Shown here: positions 47,767 through 58,855 of the stretch, in pieces | How the letters are laid out: each line of letters begins with the position of its first letter | Numbering within the stretch: position 1 is the stretch's first letter | DNA from: Botryotinia globosa | Lineage: Eukaryota; Ascomycota; Leotiomycetes; Helotiales; Sclerotiniaceae | Direction: 5' to 3' | Length of the DNA stretch: 64,000 nucleotides | Assembly (NCBI GenBank): GCA_014898425.1 | Contig: RCSZ01000008.1 | Location: 1,561,501 to 1,625,500, forward strand | Translations under genes and position numbers: made by a program | Notes under the pieces: model-generated | Told to the model about the DNA's origin: nothing | Database searches by the model: none | What the model saw: only the letters and a program-made list of their open reading frames with translations

Positions 47767-49476
47767 ACTGCCAGTGGAACAGGTAAGTATAGATCTGGCC
47801 AATAGTGTAAGACGTAAGGTTGGAACTCACATTTACCGCGCCAGTAATTCTTTTCAAGCCGATGGAGCTTGGTCGTGTTGATACAAAATGGCGATGGCCT
47901 GTCTATGTGGGCTTGTGGCTGAGCAAATGAATGGTAGCTGTATCCTGTACAAGGAAGGGTCACAATATTCGAAAGGAGCTGTAAGAGTTCGAAGTTTCGA
48001 GGATACTGTAAAGTGTGATATATCAAGAGTAGATTTCCAGCTTTCTTGCCGAAACACTTGTGTGTGAAAAGGTGAGTTTATGCTGCGCTAGACCACTAGG
48101 AGAGAAAATAATTGATGGTTCAGATTGTGCAAGCCCTTCATCTTTCGAATATGTTGGATACAAAAAGACTGAGCCGTGAAAGGATTAACCAGATGACTGA
48201 GAGCTCGGACCTTATCTTGCTCATTCAAACAGGAAGAAACAAAACTTGAGGAACAACACATGGACACAGTCATTGTCAGTGCTCGGCATGAAAGTTTAAA
48301 AGTATTGAAGTAGGGATAAGATCTATATATTTCATGGTTTAGACACTTCAAATGTAGTTGAGAGGTATATAAGACGGAATCAAAAGACAAGATGAAGATA
48401 GCTTGTCATAATTCCATATGATTGCTTAGAGACGAGACGTTCCTTGAGAAAGGTTCTAAGTTCTTTCATCTCTTTACTCTAAAGTGAGTAGTTTCTTGGT
48501 TGCTATTGAAGTCTAGAAAGAAATTTGATGACAACTAAACTATATTCAAGAAATGCCACTGGGGTATATATCTGCCATTTCAATCTGATCTGTTTGCTAT
48601 TGTCAACTAGACCGCAGACTTCAATGAAGCAAACATCAGAGAAGATATCTATGACCTCTAAAGAAAAAAGACGAGCGAAAGCAACAAAACAATCAACACA
48701 GGTTCTAGTACTTTTCTAGCAGTATGTTTGATGTTTGGACACTATCCAGCTGGTGATTCAACAACAGTGGATGTGCGAAGTTATGCATTAAGAAAAACAT
48801 GAGCTCGGGAATATCGTAATCATGTCCACTAGAAGTTTTGCTAATAGATCTCCTGTAGTATATAGCTAGCTCTCTGGCAGAGAACTATGGTGTATTTTTA
48901 TATGAAATCAAAATATTAAAGAAATGTTCAATTGAAGTGATGTTCACATTGACATGCGGTTCTCAAGTCATGTGATCACGATTTTTCGATTCTCAGTATC
49001 AAATCTTGTAATCTTGGGACGAAGCTGCGGACGTCGGAATTACGACTTTGGAAGTAGTTTATTCGGCCTTTACTATTGTACATCCAAGCCTGACGTCGAG
49101 GGATCTAGACCTTTGATGTTGTGGTGTTGTGGAGTTTAAAGACTAGCGTCACTTCGAATGAGATGCAAGGAATAACCTTGTTGTGCTTCCCCTATTGGAG
49201 TGGCCCTCGCTAAACAAGCCAAAGCAGCCACAACATCTTACCGGCTGACACGTCTTATTTTAGACAGCATAATTTATTACTAACGCTGAGATTTGTATAC
49301 AACAAGAATGATATGGAGAAGCAAATGCCTTTAATGTTTATAAAAAGCCTAACTCAAGGCTACACGACTTCCAATGGTTTTCAGAGCCTCGTTGTCCACT
49401 TATCCTTTTATCATTGCAAATCCAAATAAGTGCAACATCAAGATATCTGTGAGCATAAACTGCCGAATAATTGACC
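47767..49476. other. 1.7-kb intergenic between copy 6 and TF pseudogene
   Basis: Short frames only (up to 107 codons). No domain, repeat or RNA recognised. Confidence 0.4.
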
Positions 49477-50851
49477 ATGGATAATTGCAAGAATAAATCA
49501 AGTTTGATTCTACGAGACTCTTCGCTGGGAGCTTTGTCTGACACTCTCGTCAGTAGCCAGAGGAAGGTCCGGAAAGGGCACAAGAAATCTAGAAAAGGAT
49601 TTCTGAACTGCAAGAAAGCCCGCATCAAAGTATTACTCTGGAGTTTGTTCATGATTGACTTTACTAATAAGAGCTCCCGTGCAAAGAGAACCACCCAATC
49701 TGTGACTCTTGCGACCACAGAGGACTTGGTTGTGAATGGTCGGAGATTCAATCAACCTGCTTTGAGGTTTCAAATCATGGAATGCTGCCCAATTCACAGA
49801 TACCTTGTCCCATTTCAACTATTAGCACAGTCTTTGACATGGTCGACTTTCGGCTTTTCAATCACTTCATTCAGGAAGCATACCCGCATCATCCCATTGG
49901 GAATGACTCCGTATGGACTCATGAGATACCGAGCGTCGCATCAAACGTGAGCAACTTCTTTGGCCAGAATCTTCGGTTAGATCACTCATATCGTACAAGC
50001 ATGATTATCTTCTTCGTTCCATGCTGGCATTATCGGCTTCTGACCTTGCTTCTGACCCTGCAGCTTCGACTGTGTCCTGTAATGTCTCAATGCGGCGATA
50101 TCTTCGGGCGTCAATTCATTCGACGAAGGAAACGCAATGTTAGCTACTTGCTTCATCTTACTGTTCCAATCCGTGCTTTTCTCGGACGGTCTTGTTGAGT
50201 ATATGACGTTCATTCGGGGCACTATTGTAGTAGCGATGTGCATGGGAAATCAGCAAATTAAGTTTATTTTTCATGAACTATGGGGTAACCAAGATGTCAA
50301 CTCCATGGACTCGGGTTTACAAGACACTGCTTTGATTCATGGCGAGCTCGCAAAGTCTGCTTGTCGATCGATTGAAAGCTTGTTGCCGCTATGTAAAGCT
50401 CAAGGGGAATTAGACATGTACGGAGCGCTGTTGATCACAGCTAGATCGCTCATCACTAGTTCTAGAGATGATAAGGGTCAAACGAAGTATGGTTTCCGCT
50501 TATAAGCTGGGCTAGCAACTTAGCATATCTCTCATTGCGATCCATTTACAATATTTTCTCCTTTAAGATGTCGCACGAGACTTGACGAGGATGTCGAATG
50601 ATGTTGGAAACGCTATTCTTGCTCATTTGGTTGCCTTACAACTGAATATGACGCCTATTACTAGAGTGGAGAGGCTACAGAGAGATGCACGTCTTGTTAT
50701 TCGAGATAAATTTAACGATGGAAAAACAGTCAAATGGTTGAGGCACCTGCACGCAAATGTCCCGGTCCATATGATCAAATACTATGAATGGACCAGACAC
50801 GTGGAATATGAGATAATTAATAGAAAACACTTTGGTGATAAATGGGAGTAG
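49477..50851 (+). pseudogene. Zn2Cys6 transcription factor, UPC2-like architecture, degenerate
   Basis: Exon 1 (49477-49629) ends RKGHKKSRKGFLNCKKARIK, a Zn2Cys6 start in which the first Cys is Phe. After a 50-bp intron with branch site TTTACTAATAA, the frame resumes at TGC (49680): CKENHPICDSCDHRGLGCEW, completing C-x6-C-x2-C-x6-C. The base pair before TGC is CG, not AG, so the acceptor appears lost. Then come VFDMVDFRLFNHFIQEAYPH and PIGNDSVWTHEIPSVASN, a normal-looking intron (49947-49999), and HDYLLRSMLALSASDL. A frameshift near 50080 leads to FDEGNAMLATCFILLFQSV and DGLVEYMTFIRGTIVVAM. Another near 50580 leads to NDVGNAILAHLVALQL and TPITRVERLQRDARL. Intact relatives are fungal regulators such as the sterol-uptake factor UPC2; this one cannot make a normal DNA-binding domain. 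Confidence 0.75.
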
Positions 50852-51141
50852 TTTTGGATGTATTACTAGGGTGTGGGTCTTTCAGCTTAGCCATTCATTC
50901 ATCCCTCCTTTGAATTCGGCACGAACCGTCATGTTCTGAAAATGGTCACACGATGGCAAAGCCATTTTATATAGTAGTTGAGATGCCAATTTATTTTTGC
51001 CATAATCAAATTCTTGATATCATTCACTGGTTGCGCCTTCTAACGGAGCAAATCACACATACTTATGATTCAACTAAAATCTACCTGTGGATGCTACTTT
51101 ATGGTCTTGAACTAGTAAGCTCTCTAGATCATTTGAGATGT

Positions 51142-51382
51142 ATATTCAAACCATCAGAAAGCTCAGAGCTCAATGCCCTTTTATGTGCTCCTGCAAAAGA
51201 CAGTTAAACAGCATCTTGTCGATAGTATCCTGTCCCGACCCGTACTTTGGGGGTTTTGGGGTACTGGCTATCGATTTTTTCCTGGATGATTTCTGAATTT
51301 ACTCTCAAGATGCTGTTTAACTGTCTTTTGCAGGAGCACATAAAAGGGCATTGAGCTCTGAGCTTTCTGATGGTTTGAATAT
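51142..51382. repeat. perfect 77-bp inverted repeat with 87-bp spacer
   Basis: The left arm 51142-51218 begins ATATTCAAACCATCAGAAAG. The right arm 51306-51382 is its exact reverse complement over all 77 bases, beginning CAAGATGCTGTTTAACTGTC. The 87-bp spacer (51219-51305) has no similarity to the arms. The right arm ends at the last base of the TGA stop of the 2EXR copy 7 tail. A transcript would fold into a long perfect hairpin. Confidence 0.95.
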
Positions 51383-52111
51383 CACTTTTCCTCGTGGTCT
51401 GCTAATTTAAAGTCCCTCAAGTCCTCAGCGTCCAAGGTTTTATTGTCCTCCAGCGCCTTGTTCTGCGACAAGAATCGGGCATCGAAGTCGAAACTAAGGA
51501 GCCATGGTATTGAATCATGCCCCAAAGTCAGGAACAAATATAGTATCGATTGCGAAGTCAGCATACACTAGACTTCCATATTTTGTAAGATATGGCTGAG
51601 ATCTCGTTTTCTTTGCGATGGTTAGAGAATCATGGCATACCCGAAGAAGGGCTAGAGATTCATCATAGTAGTTCACTCCCCCAAAACCTGTAAATTTCTC
51701 CCTATATACAATTCGACCTTGCACTTGTGGGTATTTTGATAAATGAATGAGCTTTTTCTTGTGGGTTCTATGCCAGTGCCTCATACATGTCGGCTTGTTT
51801 GATGCAAATTCCGCTATCATCAGTTGTATTTCGGCTGGCATGGTTCCGAAAAGCGTAAATATAGAGCATTCTTCCTCGTAAAAAATAGGACAGAAGAAGC
51901 AGACCAGAGGAGGGGATCCGGATAGACATGAGATGTTGGTGCTCGGGAAGGAAGTGGCATCCTCTGGGCCTAGAATCCTGGACTGGTTCTTCGAACGCAA
52001 CACGTAGAGTAGCTTCTCTCCCTCTTCTATCTCTTCTTTTTTTTTAAAAATGAAATTGTATATTCTCTTATCCCTCTGACGGATCTTGATTTGATGTAAC
52101 AGAGATGCCAT
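51382..52111 (-). pseudogene. 2EXR copy 7, single frameshift
   Basis: From the ATG at 52111: a Lys/Glu-rich leader, then FTLFGTMPAEIQLMIAEFAS (Trp replaced by Ala), LLRVCHDSLTIAKK and KYGSLVYADFAIDTIFVPDF. The frame then stops at 51515. Reading one base fewer in the GGGG run at about 51522 continues as GHDSIPWLLSFDFDARFLSQ and NKTLDAEDLRDFKLADHEEK to 51382. This looks like a one-base insertion in a homopolymer. It could be a sequencing error, and then the gene would be intact at about 240 aa. Confidence 0.65.
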
Positions 52112-52981
52112 ACTGAGTTATACTGCTTGTTTCTATATTGATGCACATAATGTCGACAAAATCTCTTCTTATATAGGTAAATTAACCTGACATCTTTTCT
52201 CGGCTATTTTTCGAGATGACATCGAAGAAGATGATGCCAGTAGTCAGCTTTATGGCTAGTCTTTTGAGTAAGTGAGTTGTAGGATGAAGTCATGGTACCA
52301 TTGTTACTTGTTGTAGAAGTGCCTAAATCCTTATTTGTCATTTGGCAGTACTGTACTACCATTTCATGTCCCTACAATGGCTCCTGGTCAGTTGTCGACA
52401 TCATTGTCTCCAACGATCGTTGCTTATAGAGCCATCACGTTCTGTCACAATAAAGAAGTCTAGAGGTCCAGAAGCTCAACATGTTTGTCTCAAGTTTCCC
52501 AAATTTATAAAAGTAGGTGTAATTATCGTATTCTCAAATTATGACTCCATTCAGCAATTCAGTTGTATCGAGCTGCAACTTCACATACCCAACTCTGTTT
52601 CCCAAATTGTACTCCCAAAATATTTGCTTGCTGAGACCTGCCTGCCACATTCATTGTGTATGTTGTATCCCCTAGATTTGGCCCACCATGCCATGGTTGA
52701 AAATGAGACCTTTTAATCCTTCCTATTCAAGTCCTTCTTTGGGGAAAAAAACAGAAAAAGAAAAAGAGGCCCACTGAAAAATAACCGACGCCATGTAGAA
52801 CTGTGTAATCCATGTTGGCAACAAGGTGACCAATATGCTCGTGCTTCTCGATCCTTCACATTTTTAGTCTTGGCCAAAGGATCTTCCAACTAGATATAGT
52901 CAGTTCGGGCTTGGTCTTGAGGGAATGTGATTCAAGTTCAGAGTACCAATTCAACTTACCTTCAATCATTCAACCTCCGTT
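52112..52981. other. intergenic within 2EXR cluster
   Basis: About 870 bp. A 124-codon plus frame at 52342 starts with no clear context and has no domain. Otherwise nothing is seen. Confidence 0.4.
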
Positions 52982-53806
52982 TCAACTGAGAGAACAAAAT
53001 TCTTCGGTGGTAATGCAGCTTATTATCGGCATCACCCAGCTGCTCCGGAAGATACCCCTGCGTTCCTTGATATCTGTTGAGTTTGGTGAACAATCAAGCG
53101 TTCCACCATTCGTAACCTCCAATAGCAATTTTATGTATACCTCGGCAAGCTCCTCCATTCTCTCCCTGCTCATCCACTGTATGTTATATTGCGATACACG
53201 TGACACAGGGAAGGGTCCAGAAGGGCAATCAAGAAAGTATAAATGTTCAACTTCTGGGACTTTGGACAATGCATACATAAGATGATCCACACTTGGAGGC
53301 TCAGTCTTAGCCCAATGAGTGGCCACTGAAGTACAGAGATTTCCACCGTCGGGAGTTGAAAGAGTCTTTCCGTTAAGGCTCCAAAAATCAATCGTCGGGA
53401 GATCGGAAAATGGTAAAACAGTGATTATATCCTCAAAAAAAATGGAATCCTGATGGGGGTTAATGTAGAAAAGTGATCCGTACTTGGTATCGCCATATGT
53501 AGTAGCAACTCGTCGGTAATGCTGAAGAGCAACGTTTCTGGACTTTTGGCAGATTTGCAAAGGTGAGGGAACATTGTATCGGACATTGATAAAATTTGCT
53601 TCTGGGAAATCCACGGCAAGTTGATTAGATCTATGTTCTCTTCTAGAGATTCTTCTATATGAACCTCTAGCTAGAGTTACACCACATTCGTCTGTGATAT
53701 TAATGACCTGCTTGTCGACATAGGGACAAAAGGACCAAATGATCATCTGGAGCTCGAGAGGTAGTTGGGGAAAGCATGTGAATCTCTTCAGTGTAGTGAC
53801 CGCCAT
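52982..53806 (-). CDS. 2EXR-family protein (copy 8, intact)
   Basis: A single exon of 274 aa from the ATG at 53806. The first motif FTCFPQLPLELQMIIWSFCP comes within 10 residues of Met, as in the classic family layout. It is followed by PLQICQKSRNVALQHYRRV, then KYGSLFYINPHQDSIFFEDI. The C-terminal motif is MPIISCITTEEF. The protein is probably globular, with no signal peptide or TM. It is divergent to copy 9, with 576 bp between the starts. This is among the best-preserved copies. Confidence 0.88.
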   Translation of the reverse strand: MAVTTLKRFTCFPQLPLELQMIIWSFCPYVDKQVINITDECGVTLARGSYRRISRREHRSNQLAVDFPEANFINVRYNVPSPLQICQKSRNVALQHYRRVATTYGDTKYGSLFYINPHQDSIFFEDIITVLPFSDLPTIDFWSLNGKTLSTPDGGNLCTSVATHWAKTEPPSVDHLMYALSKVPEVEHLYFLDCPSGPFPVSRVSQYNIQWMSRERMEELAEVYIKLLLEVTNGGTLDCSPNSTDIKERRGIFRSSWVMPIISCITTEEFCSLS

Positions 53807-54382
53807 GACTTATTCGGCTTGCAATGAAGCTGGTTGTATATTGTGTGTATGTTGTTGTTTTCGAATTGACAATAACTGTCAATGTGCCAGCTCGATGGTG
53901 AGGCAAGTTTGTCAGTTAAAGCTATAAGGTTAAAGCTATAAGGCTCTGAAATTCTTTGACTTTTGAGAGCCTTTTGAACAAGTTTTTAATCAATCCCTGC
54001 TCTGACGCACTTGCTTTCTGATCATTTTTTTCACCTGGATGTTTATATTTATCAATTTGTCTATTCACTTCCATCACTTGTGTTTAGAAGTCGGTGAAAC
54101 CTCGGTTACAGATCAGACAAGAACACTACCACTCTCTGATTTACTCGAGAATCATTGAACTTCATAACAAAACACAAGAGAAAAGAGAAAAGCATATTCC
54201 AGAGGGAAATTATCCTATCACTACAGTAGTGGGAAGCAAATTAGATTAGTGTTTACCACGCTTTTTGTTGATCTCTACTGCCGTATCAAAGTAAGTACTA
54301 AGACGCGTAACTTTCCCATAAACACCTGCGTATTCTATTCGAACTAACAACTTCTCGCAGAAACTCACCAAATATTACAATT
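53807..54382. promoter_or_regulatory. divergent promoter region of 2EXR copies 8 and 9
   Basis: Head-to-head intergenic region. A 15-bp direct duplication (TTAAAGCTATAAGG, about 53917-53945) lies near the copy 8 side. No factor site recognised. Confidence 0.4.
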
Positions 54383-55307
54383 ATGCATCCACAAACCTTC
54401 GATCTTCTCCGAATGGAGACTAGTCTACGCCAATTGCAGCTATTCGAACCTTCCAATCCTCTCATCATCGGTGTCGACCACAATTTGGATCCTTATTTCA
54501 AAGCTCGGCGTTCATTTTGTCTCTTTCCCAGATTACCGGCGGAACTTCAAGTTATGATCTGGGCTGCGGCTGCGGACGATCGACAGATTGTGCGTATTAA
54601 GCCTTGCGACGAAGATGGATCAGAAGATGAAGGGTTTCGGGGTCATTATATCATGCCGGTGGTTCTGCACATCTGCCGCGACTCTAGAAAAGAAGCACTC
54701 AAAAGATACACGGTTATATTCAAAGATGTTCTTCGCAATCCTATCTACTTCAATTATCAGCAAGACTATGTAAGTCTTGTTGGTAGTAGCACATGTGAGC
54801 ATTTCGAAACTCTTGCGGAAGAAGACTATGTCATCTCTGAAGAGATCAAAAAGGTCGAAAACGTGTTTTCTATGAGTGCCGGTTGTGGTAGTGGCGAGAG
54901 CGAGGAAGATGTCCTGACTGAGATACTGACTATTTGGGATGGTGTCAAGCGTGTAGTCATCGCAGAAAGATCGCCAACTTGGTGGGGTACATTCAAGGAG
55001 ATCTGGTCTGACAAGGAGGTGAAGAGGCTCTCCTACAACGCCAAAGCTGACCGTATCAGGGAAGGTACTGCCACTCCAGGATCCCCTGAAGTTCGTATTG
55101 TCAAGTTCGATGATATTCTAGATGCCGTGAAACGAGGTGAGCAGCGATCAATGTAAGTTAAGAGCCTTCTACTTCCAATATTACAACCTACTAACAATGA
55201 CTAGGAGTAGCGCAAATGCGACACTTTCTCTTTTTGACTCGTTATTTGAGGTCAGCTCTACATACAACACCAAGAAACTTCCCAAGAAATCTTTGGAATC
55301 AGCATAG
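54383..55307 (+). CDS. 2EXR-family protein (copy 9, intact)
   Basis: Model: exon 1 54383-55152, intron GTAAGT..GACTAG (53152 offset by frame to 55204), exon 2 55205-55307; 290 aa. The intron spans 55153-55204. Core motifs are FCLFPRLPAELQVMIWAAAA, PVVLHICRDSRKEALKRY and NPIYFNYQQDYVSLVG. The C-terminal motif is PEVRIVKFDDILDAV, after which the intron falls; exon 2 adds a Ser/Lys tail (LPKKSLESA). About 50 residues precede the first motif. Like copies 10 and 11 it has a short last exon just behind the C-terminal motif. Only the stop in the intron (TAA at 55154) argues for an unspliced 257-residue form. Confidence 0.88.
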
Positions 55308-56362
55308 ACAAAGAACAACGTAACTTGCCTTAGTCGCTGGTGGAATAATGCCTTACCCATAGATAGCCTTGGAAATAGATGGTAGTGTTTAGGAATAGAT
55401 AGTTGGGGCTATGGCTCTCATATGTGGGTCATTGACATTTGTTCGGTTCAGAAATTATGTAATATAGAATCAGCTTTCATTAAAAGGTTTTTTTTAACAA
55501 TTATGTGTCTTCATTATCGTGACATTGGCTACTTATTAAGGTTCCAGGTGATTATCCATAGAAACTCGAGAGGTACTTCATATACACCAAAATTACCACA
55601 CGATTTTAGCACACCAATGATCCAAGGAAAACTCTAGCTTAATCACTATGAGATGCCAAGTCCTGGTTCGTGAGGTATTCATGTTGGTACAAGAGACTAA
55701 CAAAAAGGTTGGTCGGACGATCTTAAGGTCGGCTATCACGTGAACTTCTCGGCTCCATCAGGTGTATTGAGTGGAACATCATAATACTAACGACGGGTGA
55801 AAATGCAACGCATTACAATAGAGACATCTTCTCAGACATTTCGACGAGGAAGGAAATTCATCTGAGTCTCCGGATGACCCGGATATGTCAGATCATCATG
55901 GACTTGGAATTAAAGACTTGCCGAGCAATGTTAATTTAAGGTTTGGGCATGGTATTCTTCTAGTCCCCATACCTAGCTCATCAAATTATAGGATATGTGA
56001 CCATATACATCGTCATACATAATACTAGGTACATATGTCAATCAGCGTTAGAAATTTCTAGTGCCTATCTAAAACATACAAAAACATTGAAGATAAGAAC
56101 AATTACCCGAACATTGTGTACTATACACGCCAATCATATTATATACTATCCTATTTCAGAAGACACTATAAATCTATGACCTTGGCTTCAGATTAGTTTC
56201 GAACTAGAATCTACATCACTTCCTATAAAAGTTCGCTTTCCCCTTGTGTGCCATAATATCTCTTTCCTCTTTCCTCTGACTGCTATCTACTCATTTCCGG
56301 TGAAATATAACCAAGTATCCAATTACCACCTCCAAGAATATCCATACAAACATTTCTCCACA
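55308..56362. other. intergenic
   Basis: No gene seen. The right end is the promoter and leader of the next gene. Confidence 0.45.
56224..56230 (+). promoter_or_regulatory. TATA box of the PPPY-protein gene
   Basis: A TATAAAA element 133 bp before the ATG at 56363, followed by a CT-rich tract (TTCCTCTTTCCTCTGAC). This is the same arrangement as at 8317. Confidence 0.45.
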
Positions 56363-56947
56363 ATGTCTGGTAGTCGCCGCAAAATCAGGGTATATTCATT
56401 TTTCCCAGACCCAAATGAGGACATTCCGTATCCTCCCCCATATAACTCCAGGGTACCCAGGGTACCCACGAACTCGCCAACAGGAGGTGATGCAAATACC
56501 ATCTTCGATTTCTCAAACTTGAATGCCAACGTGGATATAAAGTCATCGGAGGCATCTTCATCAAGTGGTAAATCTACATCAAAAGGTACATCTTCACTAT
56601 TATCCCGAGACCTCCGAACCCCGTCAGTTTACTAACATGATGCACTAGTTCCTCAACAAAAGTTGCAGGATGCCCCAGAAACAAAATGGACAAATAAAGA
56701 GTGCAGGAAATGGCTTCAGGATTACTTCGTAACAATGTGTGGTTACAAAACCCCCGTGGCAGCGGAAAAGGCGTCGAATTTTATGGGCTCGGGTATGAGC
56801 ATGTACATGATGAGCTTCGCAGAGTGGAAAACATTAATGGGTGTTTGTGAGGGGTCTGGAGTTTTTGGTGTTTTGATGGAACACAACAAAGACGGGAAAC
56901 GCTGTTTCCATGCTTACAACTCGAGGAAGAATGGATCTCTGTTCTAA
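56363..56947 (+). CDS. small PPPY-motif protein, function unknown
   Basis: Model: exon 1 56363-56585, intron GTACAT..GCACTAG with an ACTAAC branch site, exon 2 56649-56947; 173 aa. The frame upstream of 56363 is open but without ATG. The N-terminal half is disordered, with PYPPPYNS (a possible WW-domain ligand), a short duplicated RVPRVP caused by a repeated GGGTACCCA, and a Ser run. Exon 2 is compact: KWTNKECRKWLQDYFVTMCG then EWKTLMGVCEGSGVFGVLME. The W-T-x5-W-L spacing faintly recalls SAM/pointed helices, but I would not assign it. It sits inside the 2EXR cluster but has no 2EXR motif. Confidence 0.65.
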
Positions 56948-57908
56948 TAGCTGGGTACTGGAGCATATCTCACAATTTACTTGCAAGAGTTGGGGTCGAA
57001 GATTTGTAATGAATACACGGAACTGAGACCGTAGTATTTTACGTCAATCACATACGATTCAAGGACAAACTTAGTTAATATATGGAATTTGAATTCAGTT
57101 CTTGAGAAAGCTTAATTCAACTACCAAGGCAATTATTGCATATTACTCTCTATACCCAGAACATATCGTATTGAGAAAATGTGCCTCAGTCCAGGGACCC
57201 AGCGGATCCTATTCTAAGAGAAAAAACAACCACAAATAAGATAATAACTAGGATTCTATCCAGCACCAACCATCCTGACTAAACGTGCTGTCAAGAAATT
57301 ACCCAGCGGTTGAGTATCCTACTGCTTTCTCAAAAGAGAAATCCCCAACCAGTCAGTAATCCATGTTGTGCAAGTTGCCATGTTGCCATTACCGGCGACA
57401 ATCGTCAATGTATGAAATACTTCGACAGAAGTGATTCTCGATTCGTAATGACGAAAAGCGATGGTGCAGAGAAACCGTCGAGATTTGTTGCCATGTATAA
57501 GACACAACTGCAGCATGATAAACTTTTGAGAGCTACAAGTGGTACGAGAAGAATGTCGTATGAAAGCGGTTTGGAAGGGCTCGAGACCACGCAAGTGCTA
57601 GGTTCTTTGTATTTGAAAGTAGGAAAATCAATGGGATGCTTCGAGATGTTGTGAATGTAGTTGTGAAAAGAAGGCGAAGCAAAGACGTGATACTTGATTG
57701 TAGAATAAATCGGGTGGATAAGCAAAGAGGACTTTCATTCAGACGTAGCAGTCGATCCAGGCATGTCAATGAAGAAAAACCCCTTCAAGATAACAGGTCG
57801 CTCTGAGACGCTTCGAGTAGAGTGGTAGATTGTACAACGAAACGCGAAACCCAAAATCCGCTGTCCCTTTGTAAAGTAGGGCCTTGAATGAGAGAATTAT
57901 CTTTGCAT
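56948..57908. other. intergenic between PPPY gene and 2EXR copy 10
   Basis: A 115-codon plus frame (57310-57654) has no ATG and no domain, so it is not called. Nothing else is seen. Confidence 0.4.
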
Positions 57909-58855
57909 TTATCTAGTCTTCGAGATATTATTTTGTCTCATAGACTTGATTCGATCTAATCGACGAACTGGTGGCATTTGATTTGGAACTACCTTGACAT
58001 TTCTTCGTCGACGCTTGGGTGGTTTATTGGAAGGACCAAATGGCTCTTCTAAGCCCTAGAAAATATTAGTAGTTGTCATCCATACAAGAAAAGAAGATGT
58101 TCCGTCAAACTTACAGTATTCATCATCTCATCTGCCGTCAAAATTCGCCATTCTGGAATTTGACTGCAAGCTCTGATTGATTCTGGAATTTGACTGCAAG
58201 CTCTGATTGCTCTCAACTCATCAAAATGCCATACCTGGTTCATGTGGACTCTAATAGAAGGCAAAAAAGCTTCAAAAAGAATTTCATCGGCTCTCGTAAC
58301 GAGCGATTTCAAGTGAGGGAAATCCTTTGCAGTCTTTACGACATCATGATAGTACAATGCTAGATAAGGCTCAAGCAAAACCACTCTCTCCACGACAGGT
58401 ATTTTAGTGTTGTCTTTGAAAGACGAATCTAGGCTTTGGTGGGTACAGCCTCCCTCAACAAAAGTAAGCAATGTATTAAAGTTTTCGAAAATCAGTGTAT
58501 CGACTTTAGGGTTGAACCACAGAGCCTTGTTATACAATTGATACTTGAACTCCAAACGATAATGCTTCATTGCCCAATAGCGAGATTGCCGGCAAGTTAT
58601 AAGCACAGAAGGTACTCTGCCTTCAGCTGAAACCCTAAAAGGGTGGGGATAATCAGGATGTTTGCCAGAAAAAATCTTATCTCTGTCAGGAACAAGCTCA
58701 TTGTCCTTACTCTTGGAAGGTTTTGCCTTATGAACCCGAAGACGGTTGCCCCCAAATCGAATTCGACTAGGTTGTTGTGAAACCAAATCCCAGATCATAG
58801 CCTTTAAATCATCAGAAAGCTTGGGGAATACCGTAAACTGGGTGAGAATAGCCAT
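57909..58855 (-). CDS. 2EXR-family protein (copy 10, intact)
   Basis: Model: exon 1 58855-58115, intron GTAAGT..TTCTAG, exon 2 58055-57909; 295 aa. The first motif FTVFPKLSDDLKAMIWDLVS is six residues from Met. Then come PSVLITCRQSRYWAMKHYRL and KALWFNPKVDTLIFENFN. Near the C-terminus a 30-bp perfect tandem duplication gives IRACSQIPES followed by IRACSQIPEW. The shared motif follows as PEWRILTADEMM, and the intron lies just after it. Exon 2 encodes a basic tail with PPKRRRRNVK, a plausible nuclear localisation signal. If the intron were not spliced the protein would end 12 residues later. Expression cannot be judged from the sequence. Confidence 0.88.
58151..58210. repeat. 30-bp perfect tandem duplication in 2EXR copy 10
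   Basis: TTCTGGAATTTGACTGCAAG plus CTCTGATTGA occurs twice head-to-tail and preserves the frame. Its perfection suggests a recent event. Confidence 0.9.

Noticed and set aside
57310..57654. 115-codon plus-strand frame with CCASCHVAITGD
   Set aside because: No ATG start, no splice context that gives one, and an overlapping open frame on the other strand.
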